Of a DNA stretch of 64,000 nt, positions 51,914-60,358 are shown piece by piece. Every line of letters starts with the position of its first letter. Within the stretch, counting starts at the first letter, position 1. The notes below the pieces were generated by a model. The model had not been told where the DNA came from. It did not search any database and worked only from the letters and a program-made list of their open reading frames with translations. This stretch comes from Polynucleobacter sp. JS-JIR-II-b4 (lineage in GTDB: Bacteria; Pseudomonadota; Gammaproteobacteria; Burkholderiales; Burkholderiaceae): assembly GCF_018687815.1 (NCBI RefSeq), contig NZ_CP061306.1, forward strand, positions 558,001 to 622,000, given 5' to 3'. Both the position numbers and the translations under genes were made by a program.

Positions 51914-54004
51914 ATGAGTCAAAAATTAGTCTGCAACTGTAATGGCACCATGCCTTTGGATGCAAAAGCTATCGGGGTTCCGATTCATCAATCCTTATGC
52001 AGGCAGGAGGTCGGATCTTTTTTAAAAGCGCTAGATGGCTCTGATTCCCTGGTGATAGCGTGTACACAAGAGGGTGCACTTTTTAGTGAGCTCGCTGACC
52101 AAGCTGAAAAGCCATTGGTTGCGCCACTGCGTTTTGTCAATATTCGTGAAGTAGCTGGTTGGACTCAAGAGGCTAAAACATCCGGACCTAAAATTGCTGC
52201 GTTGTTAGCTTTAGCTGACATGCCTGAGGCTGAACCTGTTCCTGTTGTGAATTACGAAAGCCAGGGTAGATTATTAATTATCGGCGCTGGGTCACAAGCC
52301 ATCCCTTGGGCTGAAAAATTAAGCCCATCGCTAGATGTTTCAGTCTTATGTACGCAGCCTGGCGACTTGCCGTTGACTCGTAGCTACCCAATCTTTACTG
52401 GCGCAGTAACCAAGTTAGATGGTTACCTAGGAAACTTTTCAGTAAGTTGGGATTTGCAAAATCCGATTGACCCGGAGATGTGTACTCGCTGTGGGGCATG
52501 TGTTGAAGTGTGTCCGGAGGGCGCCATTGATCTTTCCTTCCAGATTGATTTAAGTAAATGCAAGTCCCATCGTGACTGCGTTACTGCATGTGCCAGCATT
52601 GGTGCCATTTCTTTTGATCGCAAAGAGCGTGAACGCAATTCAGAATTCGATTTAATTTTGGACCTACGTGTAGATCCCAAGATGCGCATGAGTCAAACGC
52701 CGCAGGGGTACTTCGCTCCTGGTGTTGATCCCCTTGAGCAGGCGCTGGCAGTTAATCAACTCTCCGAGATGGTGGGGGAGTTTGAAAAGCCCAAATATTT
52801 TGCCTATAACGAAAAAATTTGTGCTCATGGCCGCAATGGCAAAGTAGGTTGCAGCGCTTGTATTGATGTTTGTTCAACAGGCGCTATTGGTTCAATCTTT
52901 AAAAATGGCCAAGGTTCTGTAGAGGTCAATCCAAATCTTTGTATGGGTTGCGGAGCTTGCGCAACTGCATGCCCTTCCGGGGCAATGCGTTACAACTACC
53001 CAAGCGTTGCTCATCAAGGTAAAGAGCTCAAAACGGTAGCGAGCGTCTTTACTGCCGAAGCTAAAAAGATCAATCAGGCGATGGCTCCCAGCTTACTTTT
53101 GCATACCCTAAAAGCAGGTACGCAAATGATTGATGGCTTGGGCAGATCGGCGCATGTCATGCCAAAGCAATTCGAAGGTCTCCCTGCATTTGTGATTCCT
53201 TATGGCATTGAGCATATTGCCTCTACTGGTTTGGACTTATGGCTGGGTGCGCTGACGTATGGTTTTGCGGAAGTGACTTTGTTATTAAGTGGAGACGAGG
53301 ATCCTGCATATCGCGCAGTACTTGAAGAACAGGTAGTTTTAGCAAACAGCATTCTGAATGCGTATGGCTTTGACGATCGCATTCATCTGATCTTGGCTAG
53401 TTCTGCTGAAGATATAGCGGCTGTATCTAAAGCAATGGGCGTATTACGTCAGCGTGGATCACTCGGCCCGATCTGTACTCCTGCAAGCATTGGCTTATCG
53501 AATCAGAAACGCGAAACGCTTGAGGCAGCTTTAGAGCATTTGCAAAAACAAGCGAAGACTCCATTGCCGGAGATGGGTGTTGTGCTTCCAAAGTCTTCAT
53601 TGTTAGGTGGTCTGACAATAAATAAAGATGCTTGCACCTTGTGCATGTCTTGTGTCAGCGGCTGTCCTGAAGGTGCGCTTTTAGACAATCCTGACGAGCC
53701 TATTCTTTCGTTTATTGAGAAGCAGTGTGTACAGTGCGGCATCTGTGTGCAAACCTGTCCCGAGAAGGCTTTAACTCTTGCACCTCGTTTGCAAACAGTT
53801 GAGCAACGCAAGCAACGGACTACCCTGAATGAAACCCAGGCCTTCCATTGCATTAGTTGTGGCAAGCCTTTCGGAACACTCAAGATGGTTGATTTGATGC
53901 TCAGTAAGCTTGGATCGCATGGTGCTTTTGCTGGGGCTGCAATGGATCGATTGAAGATGTGTAGTGATTGTCGAGTGGTGGATATGGTGAAAAAAGAAAC
54001 ATGA
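51914..54004 (+). CDS. Poly-ferredoxin-like 4Fe-4S protein of the fdh locus
   Basis: A 696-residue cytoplasmic protein with several [4Fe-4S] motifs: CTRCGACVEVCPEG (about residue 190), CKSHRDCVTACAS, a cysteine cluster around CSACIDVCSTGA (about 310), LCMGCGACATACPSG (about 342), ACTLCMSCVSGCPEG (about 572) and QCVQCGICVQTCPEK (about 604), plus CISCG and CSDC near the C-terminus. The N-terminal 180 residues bear extra cysteines and a Rossmann-like GAGSQAIPWAEKL stretch. It may donate electrons or clusters during enzyme maturation; inferred from context. Confidence 0.88.
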   Translation: MSQKLVCNCNGTMPLDAKAIGVPIHQSLCRQEVGSFLKALDGSDSLVIACTQEGALFSELADQAEKPLVAPLRFVNIREVAGWTQEAKTSGPKIAALLALADMPEAEPVPVVNYESQGRLLIIGAGSQAIPWAEKLSPSLDVSVLCTQPGDLPLTRSYPIFTGAVTKLDGYLGNFSVSWDLQNPIDPEMCTRCGACVEVCPEGAIDLSFQIDLSKCKSHRDCVTACASIGAISFDRKERERNSEFDLILDLRVDPKMRMSQTPQGYFAPGVDPLEQALAVNQLSEMVGEFEKPKYFAYNEKICAHGRNGKVGCSACIDVCSTGAIGSIFKNGQGSVEVNPNLCMGCGACATACPSGAMRYNYPSVAHQGKELKTVASVFTAEAKKINQAMAPSLLLHTLKAGTQMIDGLGRSAHVMPKQFEGLPAFVIPYGIEHIASTGLDLWLGALTYGFAEVTLLLSGDEDPAYRAVLEEQVVLANSILNAYGFDDRIHLILASSAEDIAAVSKAMGVLRQRGSLGPICTPASIGLSNQKRETLEAALEHLQKQAKTPLPEMGVVLPKSSLLGGLTINKDACTLCMSCVSGCPEGALLDNPDEPILSFIEKQCVQCGICVQTCPEKALTLAPRLQTVEQRKQRTTLNETQAFHCISCGKPFGTLKMVDLMLSKLGSHGAFAGAAMDRLKMCSDCRVVDMVKKET

Positions 54005-54651
54005 GCGAAATTGCAAAAGAAGTGGCAAAAGAGAATCTATCCGCCGAGGTAGGCGATGTAGGCTTACCTGAGGATTTGGCTAGGGCGGATTTATATGGCT
54101 TGATTGCCCGCTTTTTTCAGATGCCGCCTGATCAAGAGCTTTTAGATCAAATTACCGCTACCGCTGATCAGCAAGATGCTGCAGATGAGGCGCCCTTGGC
54201 TAAGGTTTGGATGGATGTAGTGGAGGTTGCTAAAAATAACCCTGCCAAAGCTTGGCATGATGAGTTTGATTTGAATTTCATTAGCGTTGGTAAGCCAAAT
54301 GTCGTTTTGAATGGCTCCTTTTACATGGCAGGCCATCTAAACGAAAAGCCTTTGGTAAATATTCGTAAGGCTTTAGAAGGGTTTGGACTTGAGGCAGCAG
54401 AAGAGGTCACTGAAACTGAAGACCATATCTCGGCCCTTTGCGAGGTTATGCGTTACCTCATTGCGGGAGATGATGTAGAGATCTCAAACCTTACAAATCA
54501 AAGGGTTTTTTTCAATGAGCATATTCGTCCCTGGTATGACGAATTGTGCGATGCAATAGAAGGCATTCCGGAGATGCATCTGTATCACCCAATCGCAGCG
54601 CTAACTAGAGAATTCCTGGCAATTGAAGGCCAAGGCTTCGACATGATTTGA
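54001..54651 (+). CDS. TorD-family molybdoenzyme chaperone
   Basis: A 216-residue helical protein of the TorD/DmsD type that binds the Tat signal of the catalytic subunit and holds it for cofactor insertion. Characteristic are RADLYGLIARFFQMPPDQELL, HDEFDLNFISVGKPNVVLNGSFYM (in part) and EDHISALCEVMRYLI. ATG 54001 overlaps the upstream stop (ATGA). It is the last gene before a 115-base gap with an FNR-like site. Confidence 0.9.
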   Translation: MSEIAKEVAKENLSAEVGDVGLPEDLARADLYGLIARFFQMPPDQELLDQITATADQQDAADEAPLAKVWMDVVEVAKNNPAKAWHDEFDLNFISVGKPNVVLNGSFYMAGHLNEKPLVNIRKALEGFGLEAAEEVTETEDHISALCEVMRYLIAGDDVEISNLTNQRVFFNEHIRPWYDELCDAIEGIPEMHLYHPIAALTREFLAIEGQGFDMI

Positions 54652-54681
54652 TGTTGCATCGCAATATGAATATTGTCCTAA

Positions 54682-54694
54682 TAACTAATAGTTA
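54682..54694. promoter_or_regulatory. Perfect palindrome TAACTA-A-TAGTTA upstream of the fdh structural genes
   Basis: Six-base arms separated by one base, 73 bases before the small Tat-signal gene and 36 bases upstream of the FNR-like box. It is a candidate operator for an unidentified regulator. It does not match the E. coli ModE consensus well. Confidence 0.3.
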
Positions 54695-54729
54695 CACCAA
54701 TATGTCAAAAATGCGATTTCCTATTACAC

Positions 54730-54743
54730 TTGACGCAAATCAA
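54730..54743. promoter_or_regulatory. FNR/Anr-like site
   Basis: TTGAC-GCAA-ATCAA matches the FNR consensus TTGAT-N4-ATCAA at nine of ten specific positions. It lies 24 bases before the ATG of the small Tat-signal protein. That is too close to the gene for a class II activator site with a normal leader, so it may act on an upstream start site, overlap a -35 (TTGACG) or be fortuitous. Confidence 0.35.
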
Positions 54744-54766
54744 GAATAATTCCAGAGGAGTATGCA

Positions 54767-54988
54767 ATGACTACCAAATTCAAGGTTGCCTTAAGCGAAG
54801 AAAACAAGCCATCGCGCCGTAAGTTCTTTATTGGTGCAGGCGCTGCAGTTGGAGCTGTCGCTGTAGTGAGTCAAACCCCAGTTGGCAAGGCGGTCATCCA
54901 AGAAATCAGTGGTGCTAAAGCTGTGCAAGATGTTGGTCAAACGATGACTGCTCATATGCGTAAGTACTACGAATCCACTTTGATTTAA
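54767..54988 (+). CDS. Small Tat-signal protein of the formate dehydrogenase locus
   Basis: A 73-residue protein with a Tat signal (SRRKFFIGAGAAVGAVAVVS) and a mature part of only about 35 residues ending in HMRKYYESTLI. It has no cysteine and no cofactor motif. Such small proteins recur directly upstream of fdh catalytic subunits of this class; the function is not known. It could be a small subunit, a Tat-piggyback partner or a membrane anchor. GAGGAG lies upstream of the ATG. Confidence 0.85.
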   Translation: MTTKFKVALSEENKPSRRKFFIGAGAAVGAVAVVSQTPVGKAVIQEISGAKAVQDVGQTMTAHMRKYYESTLI

Positions 54989-55055
54989 CTATCTTCGTTT
55001 CACTATTGCTTTCACTGTTTCAACATAAATAAAAAAACTTTCTCAGGGACACCAT

Positions 55056-58034
55056 ATGAGTCTGACTCGTAAATCCAATACCCCACAAAGCAGTCGTTCC
55101 ACATCGCGCCTGATTGGTAGTCTGTCACGCGGCTTAAAAGCCGCTGTTCCAACGATGGATCGCCGTACATTCCTCAAGCGCTCAGGCGTAGGAGTTGGTG
55201 CTGGTATCGCTGCTAGTCAATTAAGTTTTGTTCAAAAAGCATCTGCTGAGCAAAGCAAGGCAATGCTAGACGGCAAGGGCAAGATTGAAGTTAAGAGATC
55301 TATTTGTACTCACTGTTCCGTAGGCTGTGCAGTTGATGCCACGGTTGAGAATGGCGTATGGGTTCGTCAAGATCCAGTATTTGATTCTCCAATTAATATG
55401 GGTGCTCATTGCGCTAAAGGCGCTGCCTTGCGTGAGCACGGACACGGTGATTATCGTTTGCGTTACCCAATGAAGTTAGTTGATGGAAAGTACCAACGAA
55501 TTTCTTGGGATCAAGCCTTAACTGAAATTACTGCACAGATGAAGAGTATTCGAGAGAAATATTCTCCGGATGCAATGTTCTTCATCGGCTCCTCCAAACA
55601 CAATAATGAACAGTCCTACTTACTCCGTAAGTGGGTCTCTTTCTTTGGCACAAACAATACAGACCATCAGGCTCGTATTTGTCACTCCACAACAGTAGCG
55701 GGTGTTGCAAACACCTGGGGCTATGGTGCGATGACCAATAGTTACAACGACATGATGAATGCCAAGGCCGCTTTGTACATTGGTTCAAATGCTGCTGAAG
55801 CTCATCCAGTTTCAATGTTGATGTTGTTGCATGCAAAAGAAAATGGTTGCAAGGTTGTTGTAGTAGATCCGCGCTACACGCGTACTGCTGCTAAGTCAGA
55901 CCAGTACATCCGCATTCGTTCTGGTACTGATATCCCTTTCTTATTCGGCATGCTGTATCACATCTTTAAAAATGGCTGGGAAGATAAGAAGTACATCAAC
56001 GACCGTGTTTATGGCATGGAAGAGATTCGTAAAGAAGTGATGGAGAAGTGGACTCCTGCTGCAGTTGAGGAGGCTTGTGGTGTGCCTGAGGCTCAGGTTT
56101 ACCAAGCTGCTAAAACTATGGCAATGAATCGTCCTAGTACCGTTGTTTGGTGTATGGGTCAAACCCAGCACACTATCGGTAATGCGATTGTGCGCGCCTC
56201 TTGTATTTTGCAATTAGCTTTAGGTAACGTAGGTAAGTCTGGTGGCGGTACCAACATTTTCCGCGGTCACGATAACGTTCAGGGCGCAACTGACGTTGGC
56301 CCTAACCCAGATTCATTGCCTGGTTACTATGGTTTGGCTGCTGGCTCATGGAAGCACTTCTCAACAGTTTGGGGTGTTGACTACGAGTGGATTAAAGGTC
56401 GTTATGCACCCGACATGATGGAGAAATCAGGTACTACTGTGTCTCGTTGGGTTGATGCTGTTCTCGAGAAGAATGACATGATCGACCAGCAGACTAACGT
56501 AAAAGGCTTGTTCTTCTGGGGTCATGCACCTAACTCACAAACGCGTGGCCTCGACATGAAGCGTGCGATGGATAAGTTGGATCTCTTGGTAGTCGTTGAT
56601 CCATATCCAAGTGCTACTGCTGCAATGGCAGCAATGCCTGCTGCAGAAGGTCAAGCGGTAAATAAGAATCGCAATGTGTACTTATTGCCTGCTGCAACGC
56701 AGTTTGAAACTTGCGGTTCAGCGACAGCTTCCAATCGTTCATTACAGTGGCGTGAGAAAGTAATTGATCCATTGTTTGAATCTGTTCCTGACCACGTGAT
56801 CATGCAAGCTTTTGCTGACCGCTTAGGTTTCGGCGAAGAGTTGTCTAAGAACTACAAAATGCTCAGTTCCAAATTTGCTGGTAAGCAATGGAAAGAGCCG
56901 CAAATTGAAGACATCCTGCGCGAGATTAATCGTTCTTGCTGGACAATTGGATACACAGGCCAAACACCTGAGCGCCTCAAGGCTCACATGAGAATGGTGG
57001 CAACCTTTGATCCGAAGACATTGAAGTCTCGCGGCGGTGTTGATCCAGTAACTGGATATGACACTACTGGTGACTACTATGGCTTGCCTTGGCCTTGCTA
57101 CGGTACAGCAGCTATTAAACATCCAGGCTCACCAAATCTGTATGACACAAGCAAGAGCGTGATGGAGGGCGGTGGTAACTTCCGCGCCAACTTCGGCGTT
57201 GAGCGTGAAGGCGTCAGCTTGCTTGCTGCAGATGGATCTCACTCTAAGGGTGCCGCAATTACTACTGGCTACCCAGAGTTTGACCACGTGTTTGTGAAGA
57301 AATTAGGTTGGTGGGATCAGTTAACTGAAGACGAGAAAAAACTCGCTGAAGGTAAAAACTGGAAGACTGACTTATCTGGCGGTATTCAGCGCGTGGTAAT
57401 GAAGAATGGCTGTCATCCGTTTGGTAACGCCAAAGCGCGTGCAGTGGTTTGGAACTTCCCAGACCCAGTTCCAATTCACCGTGAAGCGCTCTACAGTACA
57501 AACGCTCCAATGATGCGTAAGTACCCAACAGCTGCCGATAAGAAAAACTTCTGGCGCTTGCCAACCCTCTATAAGACGGTTCAAGATCAAAACTTGAATC
57601 AGAAGTTATATGAGAAGTTCCCAATCATTCTGACTTCAGGTCGTTTGGTTGAGTACGAGGGTGGTGGTGATGAGACTCGTTCCAACCCATGGTTAGCAGA
57701 ACTCCAACAAGAAAACTTTGTGGAGATTAATCCTAAGGCTGCAGCAGATCGTGGCATTAAGAACTGGGATTACGTTTGGGTGAAGTCGCCAACAGGCGCC
57801 CAGATCAAAGTACGCGCATTAGTGACTGAGCGCGTAGATCAAGGAACTGCATTCGTGCCATTCCACTTTGCTGGCTGGTGGCAGGGCGAAAACATTCGGA
57901 AGTATTACCCAGAAGGTGCTGCCCCAGTAGTTCAGGGTGAGGCGGTTAACACTGCAACTACTTATGGTTATGACATGGTGACGATGATGCAAGAAACGAA
58001 AACCACAATGTGTCAAATCGAGAAATTTGCCTAA
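55056..58034 (+). CDS. Formate dehydrogenase catalytic (alpha) subunit, Cys-type, Tat-exported
   Basis: Oxidises formate to CO2 at a molybdenum or tungsten bis-pterin centre. The 992-residue protein has a Tat motif DRRTFLKRS (Arg36-Arg37) after an unusually long polar N-terminus, a [4Fe-4S] site of the form CX2CX3CX27C (Cys84, 87, 91, 119), and Cys209-His210 in DHQARICHSTTV as metal ligand and catalytic base, where E. coli FdnG has selenocysteine. Molybdopterin-binding segments such as GSNAAEAHPV and VVDPRYTRTA follow. AGGGA precedes the start. fdhB and the cytochrome b gene follow, indicating a periplasm-facing, quinone-linked enzyme. Confidence 0.96.
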   Translation: MSLTRKSNTPQSSRSTSRLIGSLSRGLKAAVPTMDRRTFLKRSGVGVGAGIAASQLSFVQKASAEQSKAMLDGKGKIEVKRSICTHCSVGCAVDATVENGVWVRQDPVFDSPINMGAHCAKGAALREHGHGDYRLRYPMKLVDGKYQRISWDQALTEITAQMKSIREKYSPDAMFFIGSSKHNNEQSYLLRKWVSFFGTNNTDHQARICHSTTVAGVANTWGYGAMTNSYNDMMNAKAALYIGSNAAEAHPVSMLMLLHAKENGCKVVVVDPRYTRTAAKSDQYIRIRSGTDIPFLFGMLYHIFKNGWEDKKYINDRVYGMEEIRKEVMEKWTPAAVEEACGVPEAQVYQAAKTMAMNRPSTVVWCMGQTQHTIGNAIVRASCILQLALGNVGKSGGGTNIFRGHDNVQGATDVGPNPDSLPGYYGLAAGSWKHFSTVWGVDYEWIKGRYAPDMMEKSGTTVSRWVDAVLEKNDMIDQQTNVKGLFFWGHAPNSQTRGLDMKRAMDKLDLLVVVDPYPSATAAMAAMPAAEGQAVNKNRNVYLLPAATQFETCGSATASNRSLQWREKVIDPLFESVPDHVIMQAFADRLGFGEELSKNYKMLSSKFAGKQWKEPQIEDILREINRSCWTIGYTGQTPERLKAHMRMVATFDPKTLKSRGGVDPVTGYDTTGDYYGLPWPCYGTAAIKHPGSPNLYDTSKSVMEGGGNFRANFGVEREGVSLLAADGSHSKGAAITTGYPEFDHVFVKKLGWWDQLTEDEKKLAEGKNWKTDLSGGIQRVVMKNGCHPFGNAKARAVVWNFPDPVPIHREALYSTNAPMMRKYPTAADKKNFWRLPTLYKTVQDQNLNQKLYEKFPIILTSGRLVEYEGGGDETRSNPWLAELQQENFVEINPKAAADRGIKNWDYVWVKSPTGAQIKVRALVTERVDQGTAFVPFHFAGWWQGENIRKYYPEGAAPVVQGEAVNTATTYGYDMVTMMQETKTTMCQIEKFA

Positions 58035-58061
58035 GTCAAAAAATAAGGTCAGGAGAACACA

Positions 58062-58718
58062 ATGGCAAGAATGAAATTTATTTGCGACACGGAGCGATGC
58101 ATTGAGTGCAACGGTTGTGTCACAGCCTGTAAGAACGAAAATGAAGTACCTTGGGGTGTTAATCGTCGTCGCGTTGTAACGGTGAATGACGGCATCATTG
58201 GTCAAGAAAAATCAGTTTCAGTTGCTTGTATGCACTGTAGCGATGCTCCTTGTATGGCCGTATGCCCAGTAGATTGTTTCTACCGCACGGACGAGGGCGT
58301 TGTTCTGCACGATAAAGATATCTGTATCGGTTGCGGTTACTGCTCTTTTGCATGCCCATTTGGCGCACCACAGTTCCTCAGCAAGGGTGCTTTTGGCTCC
58401 CGCAGCAAAATGGATAAGTGCACATTCTGTAGTGGTGGCCCAGAAGAAAACGGCAGCGTTGCAGAGTTTGAAAAGTATGGGCGCAATCGTTTGGCAGAAG
58501 GCAAGTTACCGCTTTGCGCTGAAATGTGTTCTACCAAGGCATTGATTGGCGGCGATAGTGATGTCATTAGCGGCATCTTTAATAATCGCGTTGCTACCCG
58601 TGAGAAGAATGGTAAGTACCCAGGATCCAAAGCCTTTGGTTGGAATACTGCTTACGGTGGACCAGATGCACCAGCACCTACACCAACGCCTGCTGCAAAA
58701 ATTCCAGGAGCTAAATAA
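58062..58718 (+). CDS. Formate dehydrogenase iron-sulfur (beta) subunit
   Basis: Carries electrons from the catalytic subunit to cytochrome b. The 218-residue ferredoxin-type protein has four cysteine clusters: CDTERCIECNGCVTAC, CMHCSDAPCMAVCPVDC, CIGCGYCSFACPFGAP and a CTFC...CAEMC arrangement (residues about 130-155). The C-terminus is Pro/Ala-rich. It has no signal peptide, consistent with export bound to the Tat-signal-bearing alpha subunit. Its stop overlaps the ATG of the next gene. Confidence 0.95.
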   Translation: MARMKFICDTERCIECNGCVTACKNENEVPWGVNRRRVVTVNDGIIGQEKSVSVACMHCSDAPCMAVCPVDCFYRTDEGVVLHDKDICIGCGYCSFACPFGAPQFLSKGAFGSRSKMDKCTFCSGGPEENGSVAEFEKYGRNRLAEGKLPLCAEMCSTKALIGGDSDVISGIFNNRVATREKNGKYPGSKAFGWNTAYGGPDAPAPTPTPAAKIPGAK

Positions 58719-58954
58719 TGAAAGTCAATTTCAAAACTCTCGGTCTGTGTTTTGCAGCAGCAGCTTTGTTGGGTGCTTGCTCTGAGCCTCCAGAAATTGC
58801 TGCTAAAGCTGCTAAGCGTCCAGATGTTGCTCCTTATATGGGTGCCAATAATGGGTTTATGACTAAGAATTGGACGCCAGGTAACCAGGCCAGCTGGACC
58901 GAGTCGATTGACAAGCGTAATCAAGGTCAAAACGAATACAGTCGCGTTAAGTGA
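58718..58954 (+). CDS. Small lipoprotein of the formate dehydrogenase locus
   Basis: A 78-residue protein with a lipoprotein signal (LGAC lipobox, Cys21) and a mature part of about 58 residues with NNGFMTKNWTPGNQ and a charged end. No known domain. It overlaps the FeS-subunit stop by one base, so it is co-translated with the enzyme and likely membrane-anchored beside it. Function unknown. Confidence 0.83.
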   Translation: MKVNFKTLGLCFAAAALLGACSEPPEIAAKAAKRPDVAPYMGANNGFMTKNWTPGNQASWTESIDKRNQGQNEYSRVK

Positions 58955-59001
58955 TCAACTAAATAACAATAAATAAAACGAAAACGTTTAAGGACATGTG
59001 T

Positions 59002-60057
59002 ATGAAACGATCATTTTCTAAAGTTCTACGCACTTTGGTAGTGGCTGCAGGTTTGTCGCTAGCTCTTGCGAGTGGTATGAGCTTTGCTGAACGTGCACCG
59101 ATGGCGCCTTTGCCTTCTCCTAGTGGAGTAGACGTGCCTCCTGCATCTATGCCGGCAAATCCAAACGCTTTGGCCAATGGCACTCAAGCGCAGGCTCAGC
59201 CAGCAAACCCATCCATTTTCATGGCGCCAAACAGTGATCCACAAAACTACGTCAGTATTCCTGATAAGCAAGCAGGTGTTTTGATCCAGCGTGCCGGTCA
59301 AGAATGGCGTGTAATTCGTAACGGCATCATTACCGTTTACGGTGGCTGGTTATTGGCGATTGCCTTCTTTGGCATTATTGCGATGTACACCATTAAAGGC
59401 TCAATCAAGCTGCATGAGCCATTGTCAGGCATTAAAGTGAAGCGTTTTAGTGCATTTGACCGCATCACTCACTGGGTGATGGCATTTAGTTTCTTGGCTC
59501 TTGCATTTACTGGTCTATTAATTCTGTACGGTAAATATTTTGCGATGCCTTTAATTGGGGGTGCTGCTTACGGATCTTTCCTGATGGTTTGTAAAAATAT
59601 TCATAATTTCACTGGCCCATTATTTACTCTGAGCATCGTGATTTTCTTCTTACTCTTTGTTGGTAAAAATATTCCCGGAAAAGGCGACCTCAATTGGTTG
59701 TTAACTTTTGGTGGAATGTTTAGCGGCAAGCATGTGCCAGCTGGCTTCTTCAATATGGGTGAGAAATTTTGGTTCTGGTTTGGTATGACTTTCTTAGGCT
59801 TAGTAATTTCTGCCTCAGGATTCGTGCTCGACATGATCGTGCCGTTTATGCAGATAGAGTACCTCCGTGGCACGATGCAAATCGCCAACATCATTCATAG
59901 TAGTGCTGCAATCTTGATGACTACCATGGCTATGGGCCACATTTATATCGGCACCATTGGTATGCAGGGCTCAATCGACGGTATGAAGACCGGCTATGTA
60001 GATGCTACTTGGGCTAAAGAGCACCATGAGCTCTGGTATGACAAACTGAATAAATAA
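59002..60057 (+). CDS. Formate dehydrogenase cytochrome b (gamma) subunit
   Basis: Membrane diheme cytochrome b passing electrons to quinone. The 351-residue protein has four core hydrophobic helices, with His in FDRITHWVMAF, NIHNFTGPLF, IIHSSAAILM and MGHIYIG as candidate heme ligands. It also has an N-terminal signal peptide (to about FAERAP) and a Pro/Ala-rich periplasmic segment of about 60 residues before the first core helix. ATG 59002 is preferred because AAGGA then sits at the right distance; an ATG at 58996 is too close to it. Confidence 0.93.
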   Translation: MKRSFSKVLRTLVVAAGLSLALASGMSFAERAPMAPLPSPSGVDVPPASMPANPNALANGTQAQAQPANPSIFMAPNSDPQNYVSIPDKQAGVLIQRAGQEWRVIRNGIITVYGGWLLAIAFFGIIAMYTIKGSIKLHEPLSGIKVKRFSAFDRITHWVMAFSFLALAFTGLLILYGKYFAMPLIGGAAYGSFLMVCKNIHNFTGPLFTLSIVIFFLLFVGKNIPGKGDLNWLLTFGGMFSGKHVPAGFFNMGEKFWFWFGMTFLGLVISASGFVLDMIVPFMQIEYLRGTMQIANIIHSSAAILMTTMAMGHIYIGTIGMQGSIDGMKTGYVDATWAKEHHELWYDKLNK

Positions 60058-60067
60058 GGATAAGGCC

Positions 60068-60358
60068 ATGAAAAGAATCATTGCTCTTACGTTTTGCGCA
60101 TTTGCTGCCTCCTCGGTAATGGCGACATTGCCACCATTGAGCCCAGAGGCACAAGAAGCTGCTAATTTGGCTAAAGCAAAAACTGCCTACGGCGATAAGG
60201 TTGGTGCATATCAACTCTGTCAGGCTCAAAACCGGGTCGCTGATCGATTTAAGGTTTCTGGAACTGCTGCTCCAGCAGCCTGTACTGCACCACCACCATT
60301 TGTTCCACCAGTTGCAGCAGCTGCTCCTGCCGCTCCAGCGGCACCCGCTGCCAAGTAA
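60068..60358 (+). CDS. Small secreted Pro/Ala-rich protein at the end of the fdh locus
   Basis: A 96-residue protein with a signal peptide (cleavage about VMATLPP), one conserved-looking Cys pair in the mature part (QLCQAQNR and PAACTAP) and a C-terminal Pro/Ala repeat ending APAAPAAK. I do not recognise a family. It is ten bases after the cytochrome b gene and the last gene of the run, converging on the tungstate ABC genes. Confidence 0.75.
   Translation: MKRIIALTFCAFAASSVMATLPPLSPEAQEAANLAKAKTAYGDKVGAYQLCQAQNRVADRFKVSGTAAPAACTAPPPFVPPVAAAAPAAPAAPAAK

Noticed and set aside
55671..55700. Possible selenocysteine in the formate dehydrogenase
   Set aside because: The active-site codon is TGT (Cys209), there is no in-frame TGA, so no selenocysteine insertion element is needed.
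57262..57624. Minus-strand frames opposite the formate dehydrogenase catalytic gene
   Set aside because: They overlap strongly conserved FDH sequence and show no protein-like features.
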